From Syngnathus acus (lineage: Eukaryota > Chordata > Actinopteri > Syngnathiformes > Syngnathidae): a stretch of 64,000 bases of DNA. How positions within the stretch are numbered: position 1 is the stretch's first letter; every line of letters begins with the position of its first letter. Positions 1 to 13,100 of this stretch are shown here, piece after piece. The stretch is from the NCBI RefSeq assembly GCF_901709675.1, contig NC_051096.1, forward strand, positions 7,095,001-7,159,000. The letters run 5' to 3'. The notes beneath the pieces were generated by a model. It was not told the DNA's origin, made no database searches, and saw only the letters and a program-made list of their open reading frames with translations. The position numbers were made by a program, and so were the translations under genes.

Positions 1-540
1 CACTTTAAAAAGGAGCCAGAAGATTTTATTTCGAGGAGATATAGACAATAGATGACTAAACGATTCCACTTACTTGAAATTCCAAGAACATTTTGATGTC
101 ATGTTCAAAATGCCACCCACAGAGGCTTTTAAAAAAGGTGCCTAAGTATTGACTTGACAAAGAAATCCGTCTTTTCAGCCTTAAGACAGGCAACATCAGA
201 CAGACCATAATGATCTACAGCTTTGATGCTAAAAAGCAAAGCATGACAACATCCTGGATGCCTCATTTAACTTTTTGGACAGTGACACAGGCCCTTGTGT
301 TTCATTATTCATCTTAAAAAGTTTTAATGAGCATGTACTCGCAATTACTTGCTTTTTTTTGTTCCACATGAGGACCAAGTAGAACATTTTGGGTCCATTC
401 CATCATCCTGCTTTTGCTCACAGTAAGTTCAAGTCGACGTCTGCATACTTAACGTTTCGCAACAGAGTGGGGGACTCGAGCACAGCGTAACCTAGATACA
501 GTAAATAGAGCAGTCACTTATACCTGCATTTAAAAAGACG

Positions 541-680
541 AGTTTATATATACATATATATTCAAAATATATTTAAATAAATAATCCTATATGTATATAT
601 GTGTATAAATAAATAAATAAATATATATATATAGAGATATATACATATATATTTCTATATATATATATTTTTTCATTTTC
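541..680. repeat. AT-rich (TA)n/(AAAT)n low-complexity tract
   Basis: The stretch is almost pure A/T, with repeated TATATA and AAATAAATAAAT units. A short TACATACTGTATGTA palindrome follows just downstream, near 692-706. Confidence 0.8.
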
Positions 681-1368
681 AGAAAGAGCAGTACATACTG
701 TATGTACATCCATCTGTTCGTACGATGCCAGAGAGTTATTCACAGTGAAGGCGTGGGTGGTTGTGTAAAAAATGAATGCGCTCTTTCTACACTATGTATG
801 AATGCCATTGTGTGCGAGCGCGCATGATCAAGAGAGCAAGGCCTGAGATGTGGACGTAACCTCGTGGCCCAGCTGTTTTATCACTCCATATTCAGTCCAG
901 TTTAATATTCATGCTAAGCTGTCAAAACATATCAAGGTGATAACACGGATTGATGTTATAATTTTTCCACCTTAGATACGGTGTCGGTAATGTTCTTGAG
1001 CTTGGATGCGTCCATCTCCTCCTATCTCCCACTTGTGCTGGAAATAGGTTGATGACTTGTTTCCGAGGTTCTGTTTATCTTGTTTAGCACAGAAATCATG
1101 CTGCAATATTTCAACACATAACTACTGAGACTCCTCACCCAAAACATCATTTATAAACATGTTTTTCGACGTTGTATTTTAAGGAATATGACGTGCACCA
1201 GCATCTATCGATTCCAAAATAAGCCCGACGCGATACTGCTTGACATTAAAATAGCTTATTTGCTTTTTGATATGACAGTGATAATCTGTCAAAAAATGAA
1301 ATACCTCAGTTGCAAAGATAGTTCGAGTAGGCTGCTCAATAGAACCACAGGCTCTGTCTATCTTCACC

Positions 1369-1475
1369 TCCCATTTTTTAGAATCCTTGTCCTTATTAGG
1401 GTCGCGGTTGAAGTGGAGCCTATCCCAGCTGACTTGGGTTGAGCGGCCGCTTGCAAGTACCCGGCCGGGTACATG
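1369..1475 (+). repeat. Diverged copy of a common teleost interspersed repeat
   Basis: The phrase AGGGTCGCGG...GTGGAGCCTATCCCAGCTGACTT..GGG is the familiar core of a very abundant fish repeat (usually CATTTTCTACCGCTT..GGGTCGCGG..GGAGCCTATCCCAGC). It is truncated and mutated here. The family is recognised from memory of many fish genomes; no family name is asserted. Confidence 0.55.
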
Positions 1476-3197
1476 CTGTTCTTGTTTTATGCTCATTATT
1501 TACCAAGAGCACAAGAACAAAAGCGTGTTCTTAGCTCATGCACATTTGATTAATTCCAGGAGGGTGAAGGATATTTTGGATCTTTGATAAAAGGCAAGGC
1601 AGCTTTAATTTATATAGCGCATTTCATCTACAACGTGCCGAACAGATTTATTAGTACGTGTCCACTTGTACAGATTTCAAAGATATTTGCAAAAAAAAAC
1701 CTCCAAACCCCAAAAAAAGCTTTACCATATGGAAAACTGTGATGACTATATCAATCAAACAAGAAAAATATGTCTGCCCATGGTTATTGCCAAGAATATG
1801 AAAGCACTCCAGAATTGATGACAGGAAGGGAACAATACATATAGACAAGGCCTCCGGTTGATCCCGGAATTTCTTTTGTTATGTTTCTTATTGAAACAAA
1901 CCAGGAAGAGGAATGTGTAATAACACCGCATCTCAATTCTTTATTCTTGAAAGCACCTGTGACTAAAGCCAAACTCTGGTAGGGTTGCTACCTTCTGGAT
2001 CTGGATGTGTTTTAAACACACCTGGGTAACTTGATAGAAAAATTATACTGTATTCATTGATGGGTGAGTCAGATTAGAAAGTTATTAGACTCCCCAAAAT
2101 TCCGATTTGGAAAAAAATGATGAAGAGGAAAACTACATCACAAAACTCCGGTATTTTAATGGGTGTGTAGACTTATGCTATCTACTGAAATCACTTTGGC
2201 TCTGTTAGTTTTTCATTACGATTATAATCCAATTTTTCAAACGATTGTTGCCTCAAGGATGGAAAAAAAAATCACGGTCACTGTGACCTCATCTTTTTTC
2301 GACTGCTTGACAATTTGCAAACATTGACATGGATACCGAGAAGAAACGATTACATGCTAGTGCGCAAGGCTCAAGGTCACAATGACCCGTTGCAGTGAAA
2401 AATCGGTGAGATGGAAATTGTACTTTTCACAGTGTATTACGTATTCAAAATGAAAAACTCTGTGGCGGTGTGGACATGTTTGGAAAATGCTGCTGTGCAT
2501 TTGAGTTGTGGGTCTCGCTTGGTATTATGTCCCAGCTGTCACAGCGGAGAATGTGTGCCAAAGTTTGACACCACAGAGCACAGAGGACGCCAGATGGAAC
2601 CAGCAGCTCCAAGATGATAGAAATTCACAAAGACACTCGCACACATGACCCACAAAGTCTTTCATTGACACGCACTTGGCAGGTTTGCTAGACTGGAGCT
2701 GAACACCAAGTGTCAACAACATCACGCTGCCCCAACATACGGGAATCTGTTGCATCCCTCTGAGAAGACAGCAAAGTCCAGCCACCAAATGAGGCCTTCT
2801 AAAGTCCTCAAGCATTGCTATCAGAAACAAAAAAACCTCTGTGTGATACATTCGTGAAACCTGAAAGAAGAAACTCAGAAATTCGGAGGATTTTGATTCA
2901 ATTTTTTTTTTTCTTACAGATCCTAATCCTGACAAAAGAATGGACCTTAAAGAGAACTTCATTTCCTGGTATGGGTTCACGAGTTCTGCCTGACTGTTGC
3001 AAAGATTAATGTCATCTGACATTGTTGCTTGGAACTAATGTGGTTTTGTTGTGGCATGAGAATGGATAAAATTCCGGTTTTTCAACTGATAAAGACAATC
3101 TCTCATCTCTGGGGCCTCTGTGCTCAGGCGCAAACACCCAAGTATGCATACGTGATCTAAAGACAGATACAACCGCCACAAAAGTGACACACGTAGT

Positions 3198-3345
3198 CAG
3201 AAAACACCCACGCAGAAGCATTTGCAAAAAGCAAAACAAATCTACCAATAGCGATTATAATAATGAATATATTACAATGATAATTGATATATTAATATTC
3301 TGAAAACACCCAGGCGGAAGTATTTACAAAAATAAATCTACTTCC
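3198..3345 (+). repeat. Diverged direct duplication, about 48 bp per unit
   Basis: Two similar units occur, at 3198-3250 and 3300-3345. Both begin with CAGAAAACACCCA or CTGAAAACACCCA, and both continue with GCGGAAG/GCAGAAG, ATTT.CAAAAA and AAATCTAC. An AT-rich spacer separates them. No gene is associated. Confidence 0.6.
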
Positions 3346-6300
3346 TGTGACTTTATCAACAAAACACTAATAATAATTTAATAATAATAATAATAATTGA
3401 AAAATGCCTGAAGACTCCAGGTCAATGATTTCCCTTGTTTCAAGGTTCAACACGTTTTCCAGTCATGAGATTAATGTTAACCATTTGCCAGTATGTTGGA
3501 AATACCCGAAACTCAAATGTTGCCCATGCAGTGAATGAAGAGTTTCCAAATGAATATCGACTCATCCTTGGGTGGAAAGTGAGGAGGCCATCAATACACA
3601 TGTACTTTAAACTCTTGAGAAACAACAAGTGCCATGTTTGACTGCCCTTCGTCTGTGAGCAACGTAAAACAAGATTAATCAATTTCCCCCAAAGGCTGCA
3701 CGTTACATCATTTCTCCTGTTCTGTCGTTTTTTTTTTCCTTTCTTTCCCAACATGGGATCAATCCAGATTAAAGTCGTAAATGCAGTCACTCAGAGCTGA
3801 CACATCAAGGCCCAGCAGAGTGAAATGTTTCTGCTATTTTGGCTCTTTCAGAACTGGCTGCATGCAGAGAAACTGCTCATTAGAAGGCAAGTGTGACAGA
3901 ACCCCCTCACATCACCCCCCCCCACTCCACAAGAACTCAACCAAACAGAGGGGAGGCAGGGAGAGGAGGAGCACAGAGGCAGATGGTGGCAAAAAAAATC
4001 TCAGGAGCTGGGGGGGGTAGCACAGGCAGAAGGAATGCTGGAGGTGGAGTGAAAGTGAAAGGAGAGATGGAGAGTGAGGAAGGAGAGAGAGGAAAACACA
4101 CCAGTGGACGTCATTAGCCTCGGACCAAAGTCTTTTTAACGAGCACGCTCGCAGCACCTCGCCATTGTCCGGGTTGCCTGCTGGCTTTAAGCCTCCAGTT
4201 TCTGCTTCATCATGCTTGAACATAGCTAGTGGCTGAGATTTATTTTCCATACTGAGGGCAGATGCATGCACATGCTTGGAAAAAGGATCTTCAGTTTCTT
4301 TGTATTGTTGCAAGGAAAATATGATTGCTTTGAACCGCCGCTATAATGAATTAACACATAAACATTACGGTCACTAATACTCTTGATGTCGAGCAGCGGT
4401 CTCGCTTGCTTGCGGTCAATGTCGAGCTTGTCTAATTGAACCGGCACCGTTGGAGACGTGGCCATCATTACCCAGCAGCGTGGTGCAAACCCATTTGGAG
4501 GTCAGAGTCCACTAATTGGCAGGCCTTTATGAAAACCTCAAAATTACATATTTGCAGGGTGTGAAACCACTTGTGAATTCAAACTAGTCAAAAGCTCACA
4601 CATCTTTTTTATACTTGATGTGTGAGGGCAAGCACTCCAGAGACATGACGAAGTAATTGTCATGATGATTCGATATTTTTCCATATCTCCAGTGACTCGT
4701 ATTGTATTGCAACTATAGCAACCTGCAGCGGTTCAAGAGGTTGCCATAAAAAAAAAAAAAAATCAGAGAGATGGATGAGCATTATCCTCTGCAGTGCTGA
4801 CACCGGTTGTGGCAAAGCTGGCAAGATTAAACCCCAAAGAAAAGTATCTGCTGAAGATGAGCAGTTGGCAGAGAGAAGAGGGGAGACCGACTGGGGAGTT
4901 CACAGGCGGGTAGATGTCAGCTTCATCTAGACAGAATCAACACGCAGTCAAGAAGCCCCCCCGATAAGACGGCTTAAGTTCCTCGGGTGGAGAAGACGAT
5001 CTCCTGATGCCCACTTTCAAGTTATGTGGAGATAACCGTATGTACATATATAAAAAAATAAAAATAAAAAAGTCGGAGTGCACTGACGCCTCCAGACGCA
5101 GATGCTGACACATGTCGAGATAATGATACACACAGAGACACTGACACGCAAAGCCCACCGAGATATGAGCGGATGCTTGCCAAAATAAGTAACATCCACC
5201 GCCTCGGAGAGGAGGAGAAAAAAAAAAAAAAGGGAGTCTTCCTAAAAGACATATTGAAGGGATCACTGAGATGTGGGATGAAAGGGAGAGAAGTCAGATG
5301 AAAGACAAATAGTGGGACAAAAAATGCAAAGAGATCACTAACCGAAGGATAAAAGTATGCGAAAATGGCAAAGGCTCAGAGTCGCTATAAACAAGAGGAG
5401 GATGCATCAACATAAATGTTGTTTTTTGTGAGAGTAGGAACACAAAGGACCACACCAGATCATCTTTGTTCCGCAGAACACGCTTCAATGTTTAATTCAT
5501 ACAGATGCCTGTTTGACAGAAAGTCTTGGTAGCGGATGATGGAAGTGTTGGATGTGTGACGTGCGGATGAGAGAAGGACGCGATTGGCTACTTTAATTGG
5601 TTCACCTTCCGCAGCAGGGAAGATACACTGTGATTTTTTTTTTTTTCCAATTAAAGTCAGGAAAAAAAGTATCTGAAAGTTATTATGCGGTAAAATGGCA
5701 ATGGGCAATCAGAGCCAAACACAATTAAAAGTACAGTACAATCATGAAAAAGCAAATAAAATACAAATAAACACATAGTATACACTTTTTTTTAAATTTA
5801 ATTTTATCCTTCTTTTGGCCCTTTTATTATACAGCATGTGCAGAGTTGATGTATTTAAAAATAATTCCAATTGACCAGAACTGTATAAAACTCTAAAGCA
5901 ATCTTTCCTGGGCTATCTTTTTTTTTCCCGTATCTGGAATTTTAAATTCAAGACAGAGCAGTCAATCATTTCATAACACTGATTTGTTCAAATGCACCTG
6001 TCTGAGCGATCATATTGATCTACATTCCTGTCAGAGATCATTTTGATCTTATAAGTTTTCTTTTATTATAGAGACAGTGATAGTATGCTCAGGCATCTTC
6101 AACATAGTTCATACAACATGCACTGTCAGGGTGGTAAGATTTCAGTTGGACCGGTTGAGCGTGGCGGATGGACCGGCGACGTCATGCCATGCATGGATCA
6201 ACTGAGATAAAACATTTTGCATGTTTTCGGGTGAAAGATAGGATCTTGTTGCCGACATAGAATTGAGTTGAGCTTTGTTTTTTTGAAACAGGTACAACCA

Positions 6301-9300
6301 TTGAGGTTCAATTTGGCGTCAAAAATCCCCAATACAATTTTCTTTTCATAAAAAAAATGACATCTCTGTCAAATCATGAAATAGAAAAAAAAAAGATGTC
6401 CTACTCAGCCCATTTGCATGAAATTCTAAAAAGTGACAAACGCTTTGTAATCCATCCAGAAACACGTACGTACACATACCTTGAGGATTTTGTAATCCTA
6501 GCGGAGGCCCGATCAATACTGTTCAATCATCTAGCAAGTCTTTGCCGTGTTAGTCTGCAGCTGCTATATCCCGACAATGAATGACCGCACGCACACAGAC
6601 CAACCTGTCCACAAATGGAATATTTCAATTGCTCTCACGGCCAGCAATTTCCCTCCACTTTTAACATTCCATTGACACTTTTGAAATGTTGACACAGGCG
6701 GCTTGGTTAGCTGTCATTGCTATTATTATGATTAGAATATAAACATCAATATTTGTGATTGCTATTTAGAACTTGTTACATTGCTTGCTACGGATAATGA
6801 ATGTACAGTCACGCACACACAAGACACACAGACGGACAGACGTGTGCTTTTCCGGGTTAGTAAACAAGATAGACTATAATTTAACAGTGAGCGGCCGTCG
6901 TTCACGTCCACATTACCGATAATTTCGCTATAGAAACATGACAACAGAGACATTTCAATGACAGACGCAGCTGTCAGAGCTTGTTTTTCCCATCCGTTGC
7001 TATTTTCAATATAGCGCACCTAAAAATAGTTTTTGGGAGAAGCTGACAAAACAATAAATAAAGCAGAGCCATACAGAGATGTGTCAAGAGGAAAAAGGAA
7101 GTGGGTGATGTCTTTTGTCTTTCTCGCTCTTCGTTAAGATTGCAAGTCAGAGCATCCCTCGGTTCAGCTTCTGTCGTAACTTGGCGTTAGTCGCTGAAAG
7201 TTGTTTCGCGACTCGGGGCGGGGGATTTTGGGGACACCTCGGGGATTTTCCTTCTCATGGTCCAGCGTGATCAATTTTCAAACGGACTTGTTTTGTGCTT
7301 TGATTATTTTTTTGTTTTGATGAATTTGTTCAAATCTTTTCTGGGCACATTGTTCTGATTTTTTTTTTTTTTATATTATAAATACTGCAAGATGGACATC
7401 GGTCCGCACATGGATGAGCTTGTGTAAAGTCCCTGTTGCGCTTATTAGGCTATAATTAGAGGAAGAATGGAGGATTTATGAACAGTAATTGCCTTGCCAC
7501 ATCCCCAAAGCGCTAAGTTGGATTAGGACCAGCCTTCCCATGAGGGAACATAAAGCTTCAAGTGCTACTGTGAAGTTTGAGTGACACTTTCAAGTAGTGG
7601 CTTTAAGGTGTTACTGTAAAATAGCCTTTTGGGATGAATTACAGCCACACACAATCCGTAAAGTAGCGTATTGCCGAAAATGACTGATATATTTGTGATG
7701 GAAACTATTGGTCAGACTCCAGAATGCCGCCATTGTTTGGTTTACGAGGAAAGATCGGGTTGGAACTTGTGGGGAGGATTTTCAGGAGTGGCTGGGAAGA
7801 ATGTATGAGTTCCTAATCTTCTCATGGATAAATTGACACAGAGCGCTGTGCAAAGTCCAAGAAGAGGTCCGATGATCACACAGGTCGTCTGCTTTTAGGC
7901 TTGCCAAGTCGTTTGCGTACCTCTGAGTGCACCGTTGGCTTATGGTGAAAGTGGGGCGCATTCCAGGGATCCTGCAGAAGGAAAAAAAATGAAATAAAAA
8001 TAAGTAAAAGGGGGAGGGGGGGGGGTGACAACTATCACAGGAAAACGGGAGGAAGAGCAACTGAGAAACTGAGACGATAGAGAAAATTTGGAATTTGAGA
8101 TCAAACAGGCAAAAAAATAAGGGGCTTGAGATAACAAGCATGGGCACAGTGAGGCAGAAAAATGGATCACGAGGATGGAATTAGAACACTGAAAGAGAGA
8201 GCGGAGAGATAAGAGAAACGGCATGAAAGAGAGAAAGAGGCCGGGCACGTAATTATAAAAAAAGCACGAAATAAATCAATGCGGCGGCGAGCATCTTTGT
8301 GCTTCCAGGCGTCCGCCGCAATGAGACACAGCAGAGTCCGTAAAAACACACTCGAGTCTTTCAAATGTAAAAACGGGAGAATAAGTGGGAGAAATGAAGC
8401 GGACCGAGATAAATGACATTATTTCAAACTCAGTCAGCGCGTGCGATGACAACAAACAGATGTGTGCTAGTCATTCTCTTAACAACACAAAAGTATCTGC
8501 TGCATAATGGAAAAAAAATCCTATTCTTGCTGATTTGACTGCATTTATTATACTGCTAAAATCAAAATCTGCCAAAGGACGGATGGATATTTATTAGAAT
8601 GGAGGATTTCTTTTCCTCAGTCTTCTTTCACTGCACTCGGACTCGCATTTGTCCTTCCCGCACAATTTGACAGGCCACCGTTTATGCTGTCGACATGTCT
8701 ACTTCAATAATAGCACCCTCTTTTGTTGCAATGGCACACAATCCCATCTGTGATATGGCAACAACACTTGGACAAACTACACTGTAAGAAAATCAAAACA
8801 AAAAACATGCAGATTCAGTCTCGGAGCTTGTTTATGAAAATATTATTTTCCCCGGAAGCTACTCCACACCACTGCTTAATAAAAAAACTAGATTTTTTTA
8901 TTAACTAAAAAGAAATACAATTATTTTATTATAAATGTTTTAATGAATAATACAGCAGTCTAAATTGACAAGCTAAAATTAGATTCAATGCATAAATTAT
9001 AGTTTCATTTGCAGTTCTGAGTGGAGGAAATGGTTTTAGAGGTTTAAATGTTAGCAGAAGTACTTGGTTTACCCTGCATTGGAAAAGTGCCCCAAGCCTT
9101 TTTTGTCTACAGCTTCATTTCGAGGAAGGTTTGCTTTGTCAGCTATAGAGTGAAGAGGCCACACATTTACACGCTTCTCCAAACAGTAAGTCGTGTGATG
9201 TGAATCTTAATTTTGTAATTTCTTTGCATTTTCATTCACACACACAACCCCCAACTCCTCCCTACAAATTCTCCACACATCACCATAAACGCAATATTTG

Positions 9301-10017
9301 AAAGATTATTGCTGTTGTAAAATGAATAAAAGCTGACATTTTCACAACCATTATGTTATACAGCAATGTAGAGGAAAAAAAGGGCACATCATTTAGCTTT
9401 TATTATACTAACTTGTAAATATCCCTGTTGCTGTATAACCCAATTATTTGACACAATAACCATAATATGTTAAATAAATGAGACTAACAAATACTTTCCT
9501 GACATGCTTCACTTTAAGGTGATTCCCCAAACATGCACACAACATATTTACTGCTTTTAGCCCAGCCCCATTTCTTAACTGTTCAACACTATTATGTAAT
9601 CCAGCTCTCTGTCCTTCGGGGTTTAACAGAACCAAAATTGGAACATTAAAAAGAATGGCATTATTGAGCATGGTATATTTCTGAATATTTAAATTTGCAT
9701 CATTGAACTGAAACTCTGACTCCAAAAATAAAAGTCAAACTCTACATACCCATTAGAAATATTTCCCCATCATTCTTATTTCTGTTTGCGCGGACCAAAA
9801 TGACCTCCTGTTATGTGCCAATACAATGTTTCCCCTGCAGGATTTCTTTAAAGGTCTGTTATTGTCTATCACAACAGAGTCGCTATAGTCCCCAAAGAGG
9901 GCTGGGGGAGAAGCAAAATAGTCGGAAACCCAAAACAGAAGGTTTTAACATATGAAAGGCAAAGGGGGGAATGGAAATAAAAAAAATAAAGAAATAAAAG
10001 ATGAAATTGTGGGATGA

Positions 10018-10058
10018 GGAGAGAGAGAGATGGAGAGAGAGAGAGAGAGAGCGAGAGA
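10018..10058 (+). repeat. (GA)n microsatellite
   Basis: A run of GAGAGA with single interruptions (TGGAGA, GCGAGA). It produces a spurious basic or Leu/Ser-rich open frame in translation. Confidence 0.9.
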
Positions 10059-11444
10059 CTTAACCAGGCACATCGCTGCATTCCCCAAGTGGCTTCTGTT
10101 CTGTCTTGTTGGCTCTTTGCAGCTCCAGCTCTCAGGATTACCGCATTTACACTTCCGCTTAAAAATAGCTCCCGTGATAATTTATTTAGCTTAAGTGTGC
10201 CAGCCGCTATTGTGTACGGCTACATATACGTACAAAATCAAAATCTCTTTTACTATCTGTTCCGAATTTGTGATATACTTGTATTCTCTCTCCTCCTGAC
10301 TCGGAAATTTGCTTCCTTAGAAGTGTGCTTACAATTAATTGCAAGAGCAACCATTCGTATCAGCAGCAAATATATTACTTTGGTTAAAGGGCGCCATTAG
10401 TAGAGGTCCAACCCTATTTATTGGAATTTATTTTAATTTGTGAAAAATATTTACGTAACCTATTTTGAGTCCCCAACATGAATTTCTACCATGCTGCCGT
10501 GTGATTGGACGATTGGATTGTGCTCAAGGTCAGGTGACCAGATGTATTTAATAGATCGAGGTGAATAGTGTTACAGCAACACTTGTGTTTCAAGGACAAG
10601 CTTTTAAGCCAAGTAAGGGAAATAAAACAATCTGGCGATATTCATTTTGCCCTTTCGATACATCCGTCGAGTGTCTTTTGAGCATACTTGAAGGAGCCGA
10701 TTTTGAACGGGGACATGGTCGGAGTTGATCGTACTTCAACATAAGCTCTGAGAGGCCTTCAGAGACAAAAAAAAAGGCTCGACTACCGATTTGAAGAAGG
10801 AGAAGAGAATCAGTAGCTGAGGTCAAAAGGGGGTCATCACTCTGTGTAGGATACGGGGAATCAAATGTGATGACTCGACAGTCTGTTGGGCTGCAGGGAT
10901 GAAGAAGATAGGAAGAGATCCATACAAGGAAGTGAGTGGAAAATTCCGAGTCTACTTTTCAGTTGGTCTTTTGTCTCACTCGCTGCTGGCCCCCGACGAC
11001 CTCACGTGGCGCCAAGCCTCGGAAAGCCCATCTACTATTATTTCCTATTGCTGCAGCCATAATGGGATTGTATTGTCTCCGCTCACATTTCTGCTCGCCT
11101 TTCTATGGTGAAAAGGCGGCACTGCGTGTTATTTTTTCCTCCTCGTTTTCACACTTTCAAATTATTCAAGACGCGGAGAGACGCCCATGCAGTAGTAATT
11201 GATTTATGAGCCATACCTAAATTATCTATGATCAGGAGAAGGTGGTCTTTGCGGTAGAGCACGGGTCTTTCAAATAGCTTTGAGGATTAGCGCAGAAGAT
11301 AGGAACAAATTAATAATGATTAAATTCAAGCTGGAAGCAGAACAAATTAGCCTTTAAAAAAACAAAACTGGTTCTGCCAAGTCGCTGTAAATTATTTTGT
11401 ACACATAGAGGTTGACTTTGGGTTTCGTATTTGCAGAAACACAA

Positions 11445-11479
11445 TATTAATAATAATAATAATGATAATAATAATAATT
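11445..11479 (+). repeat. (AAT)n microsatellite
   Basis: About eleven AAT/ATA units with one GAT interruption. Confidence 0.85.
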
Positions 11480-12864
11480 TTACGCTCTTAATATAATCTA
11501 ATGATCTTATGTTGGCAGCTTTGTAATGATGATGATAAAAAGGAAGTTGTCATTTTTGCTCTCTTAAGAACTTTTGGAAACACTAATTTGTCGTTGAGTG
11601 TCTTTAGAATTCAGGGAGTTTAAATCCAATGTGCTTGTCTGGTAATTAAATAAGAGATAAAGCCGACAATTAGTGCCGCCGGTGCGTATCAAGCTGGTCG
11701 TACTTGTTAAAGTGTTTGTTAAAGTGTGACATTGAGTATTTTTATGAGTGGGCAAATGCATCTGTGCAAACATTTGTGAAGACACATTTCGGTGTTGGTT
11801 CTTAAGGCATTATGAGATTTCCTGCAAAAATATATGCATTTCAAACAAATTTATAAATCTATATCTTTGCATCAAATGTCTATCTAATATATTTATAATC
11901 ATTTTAGTTTTCTGTTCCATTCAAAAGTGCTGATTGGCTTCCTCCCATGCACCTTTCGAGAAAGTCACCACTCGTGATTGATTGTGTATTCCGTACATAC
12001 CGCGTGCCCCCGCCAACTCGGTGGCGTTAAACGTATATTAACCAGCTGCGGGTCCGCATACGTGACCAGGCTCCTCCGTTCCCACGAGGATCAAACCTGC
12101 CGTTGTTACAAGGCACCGCCCTTGAGCTCGACACTTTCACCTCGGCACTGTTAAGTATGCGTTGCACCGTGTGTTCAATGTACGTCGTGTTACTGTCAGG
12201 TCAGGTCCCAGTGAGTACAGAAGAGGGCAACTGGAGGGGTGGAGGAGCCAGGCCATGAATATTAATCGCACCCTGCGTGTGGATTTGGGGAGGGACTCCA
12301 GGGTTGGCTGTGAAGTATTACCTTGGGGGATTTCGACTATACACATTCATTAAGCATCAGTACTCGTGTGCGTAAGGCCGAGACAGGGCGCCATGTTCTT
12401 GCATACCCTCTGGCATGGACACAGTCAGCTTTTTTTTTTTTTGTGTTGAGATTACACAACCACTGGGCTGCAACAGAAAACTGCACAGCGTACCTTCACG
12501 CTGCTGTGGTAAATATTCTCACTGGCATCTACCTGTAGTTTTATAATAGGTCTGGGTCAACAGACATCGGGAAATCAGGGGGAGGCTAATGGAATCAATT
12601 AGTTGATCTGCTTCACTGCCGGAAAACCACGAATGTTGTTTTAAAGCGGCGTCGTCAGGGACTGCTTAAATAAATATGAATAAATATCATGCCTTTCTGA
12701 GATTGTATAATAGACGGAAAGGCGGTATATTTTCCTTGTCTTGCGTAACAAAAATGTTCCTGTAACTATAATGGCCGAGTGTATTTTAAGTTCATCTCAA
12801 TTTGCTCGATTATTGTCGTACACTTTATCGCTTTTCTGGAAAACGTCAAATGTAATGACTAGAA

Positions 12865-13100
12865 CAGGGTTTGTCAACCGGTGGTTCGCGGCCCTTTAGC
12901 GGTCCCTGTCGGTATTGCGAGTGGTCCGCAAAATTAGAAATGGAAACTAATGGTAACATTTCTAAAAATAAAATTGATTTTTTTATTTAAACTTCATTTA
13001 TTTTCCATCCAAATTATGTCAAATGTATCTGAGATACCCAAAATAGATAAATAGGTCTATCAATAAATAATATTCCGCCAAAGCAGTGGTCCCCGGGTTG
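12865..13100. mobile_element. Possible hAT-type DNA transposon remnant
   Basis: The left side reads CAGGGTTTGTCAACCGGTGGTTCGCGG, followed by GCGGTCCCTGTCGG and GTGGTCCGC, wording typical of non-autonomous hAT elements in vertebrates. The right side has AAGCAGTGGTCCCCGGGTTGC near 13081-13101, which reads as a counterpart end. No transposase frame or clear 8-bp target duplication was found. Called on pattern memory only. Confidence 0.35.

Noticed and set aside
1179-1496. 105-codon minus-strand frame near the left end
   Set aside because: It runs through a diverged interspersed repeat and has no recognisable domain or splice context.
10014-10400. 128-codon frame beginning MRRERDGERERESERLN
   Set aside because: Its first part is a translated (GA)n microsatellite and the rest has no similarity that I recognise.
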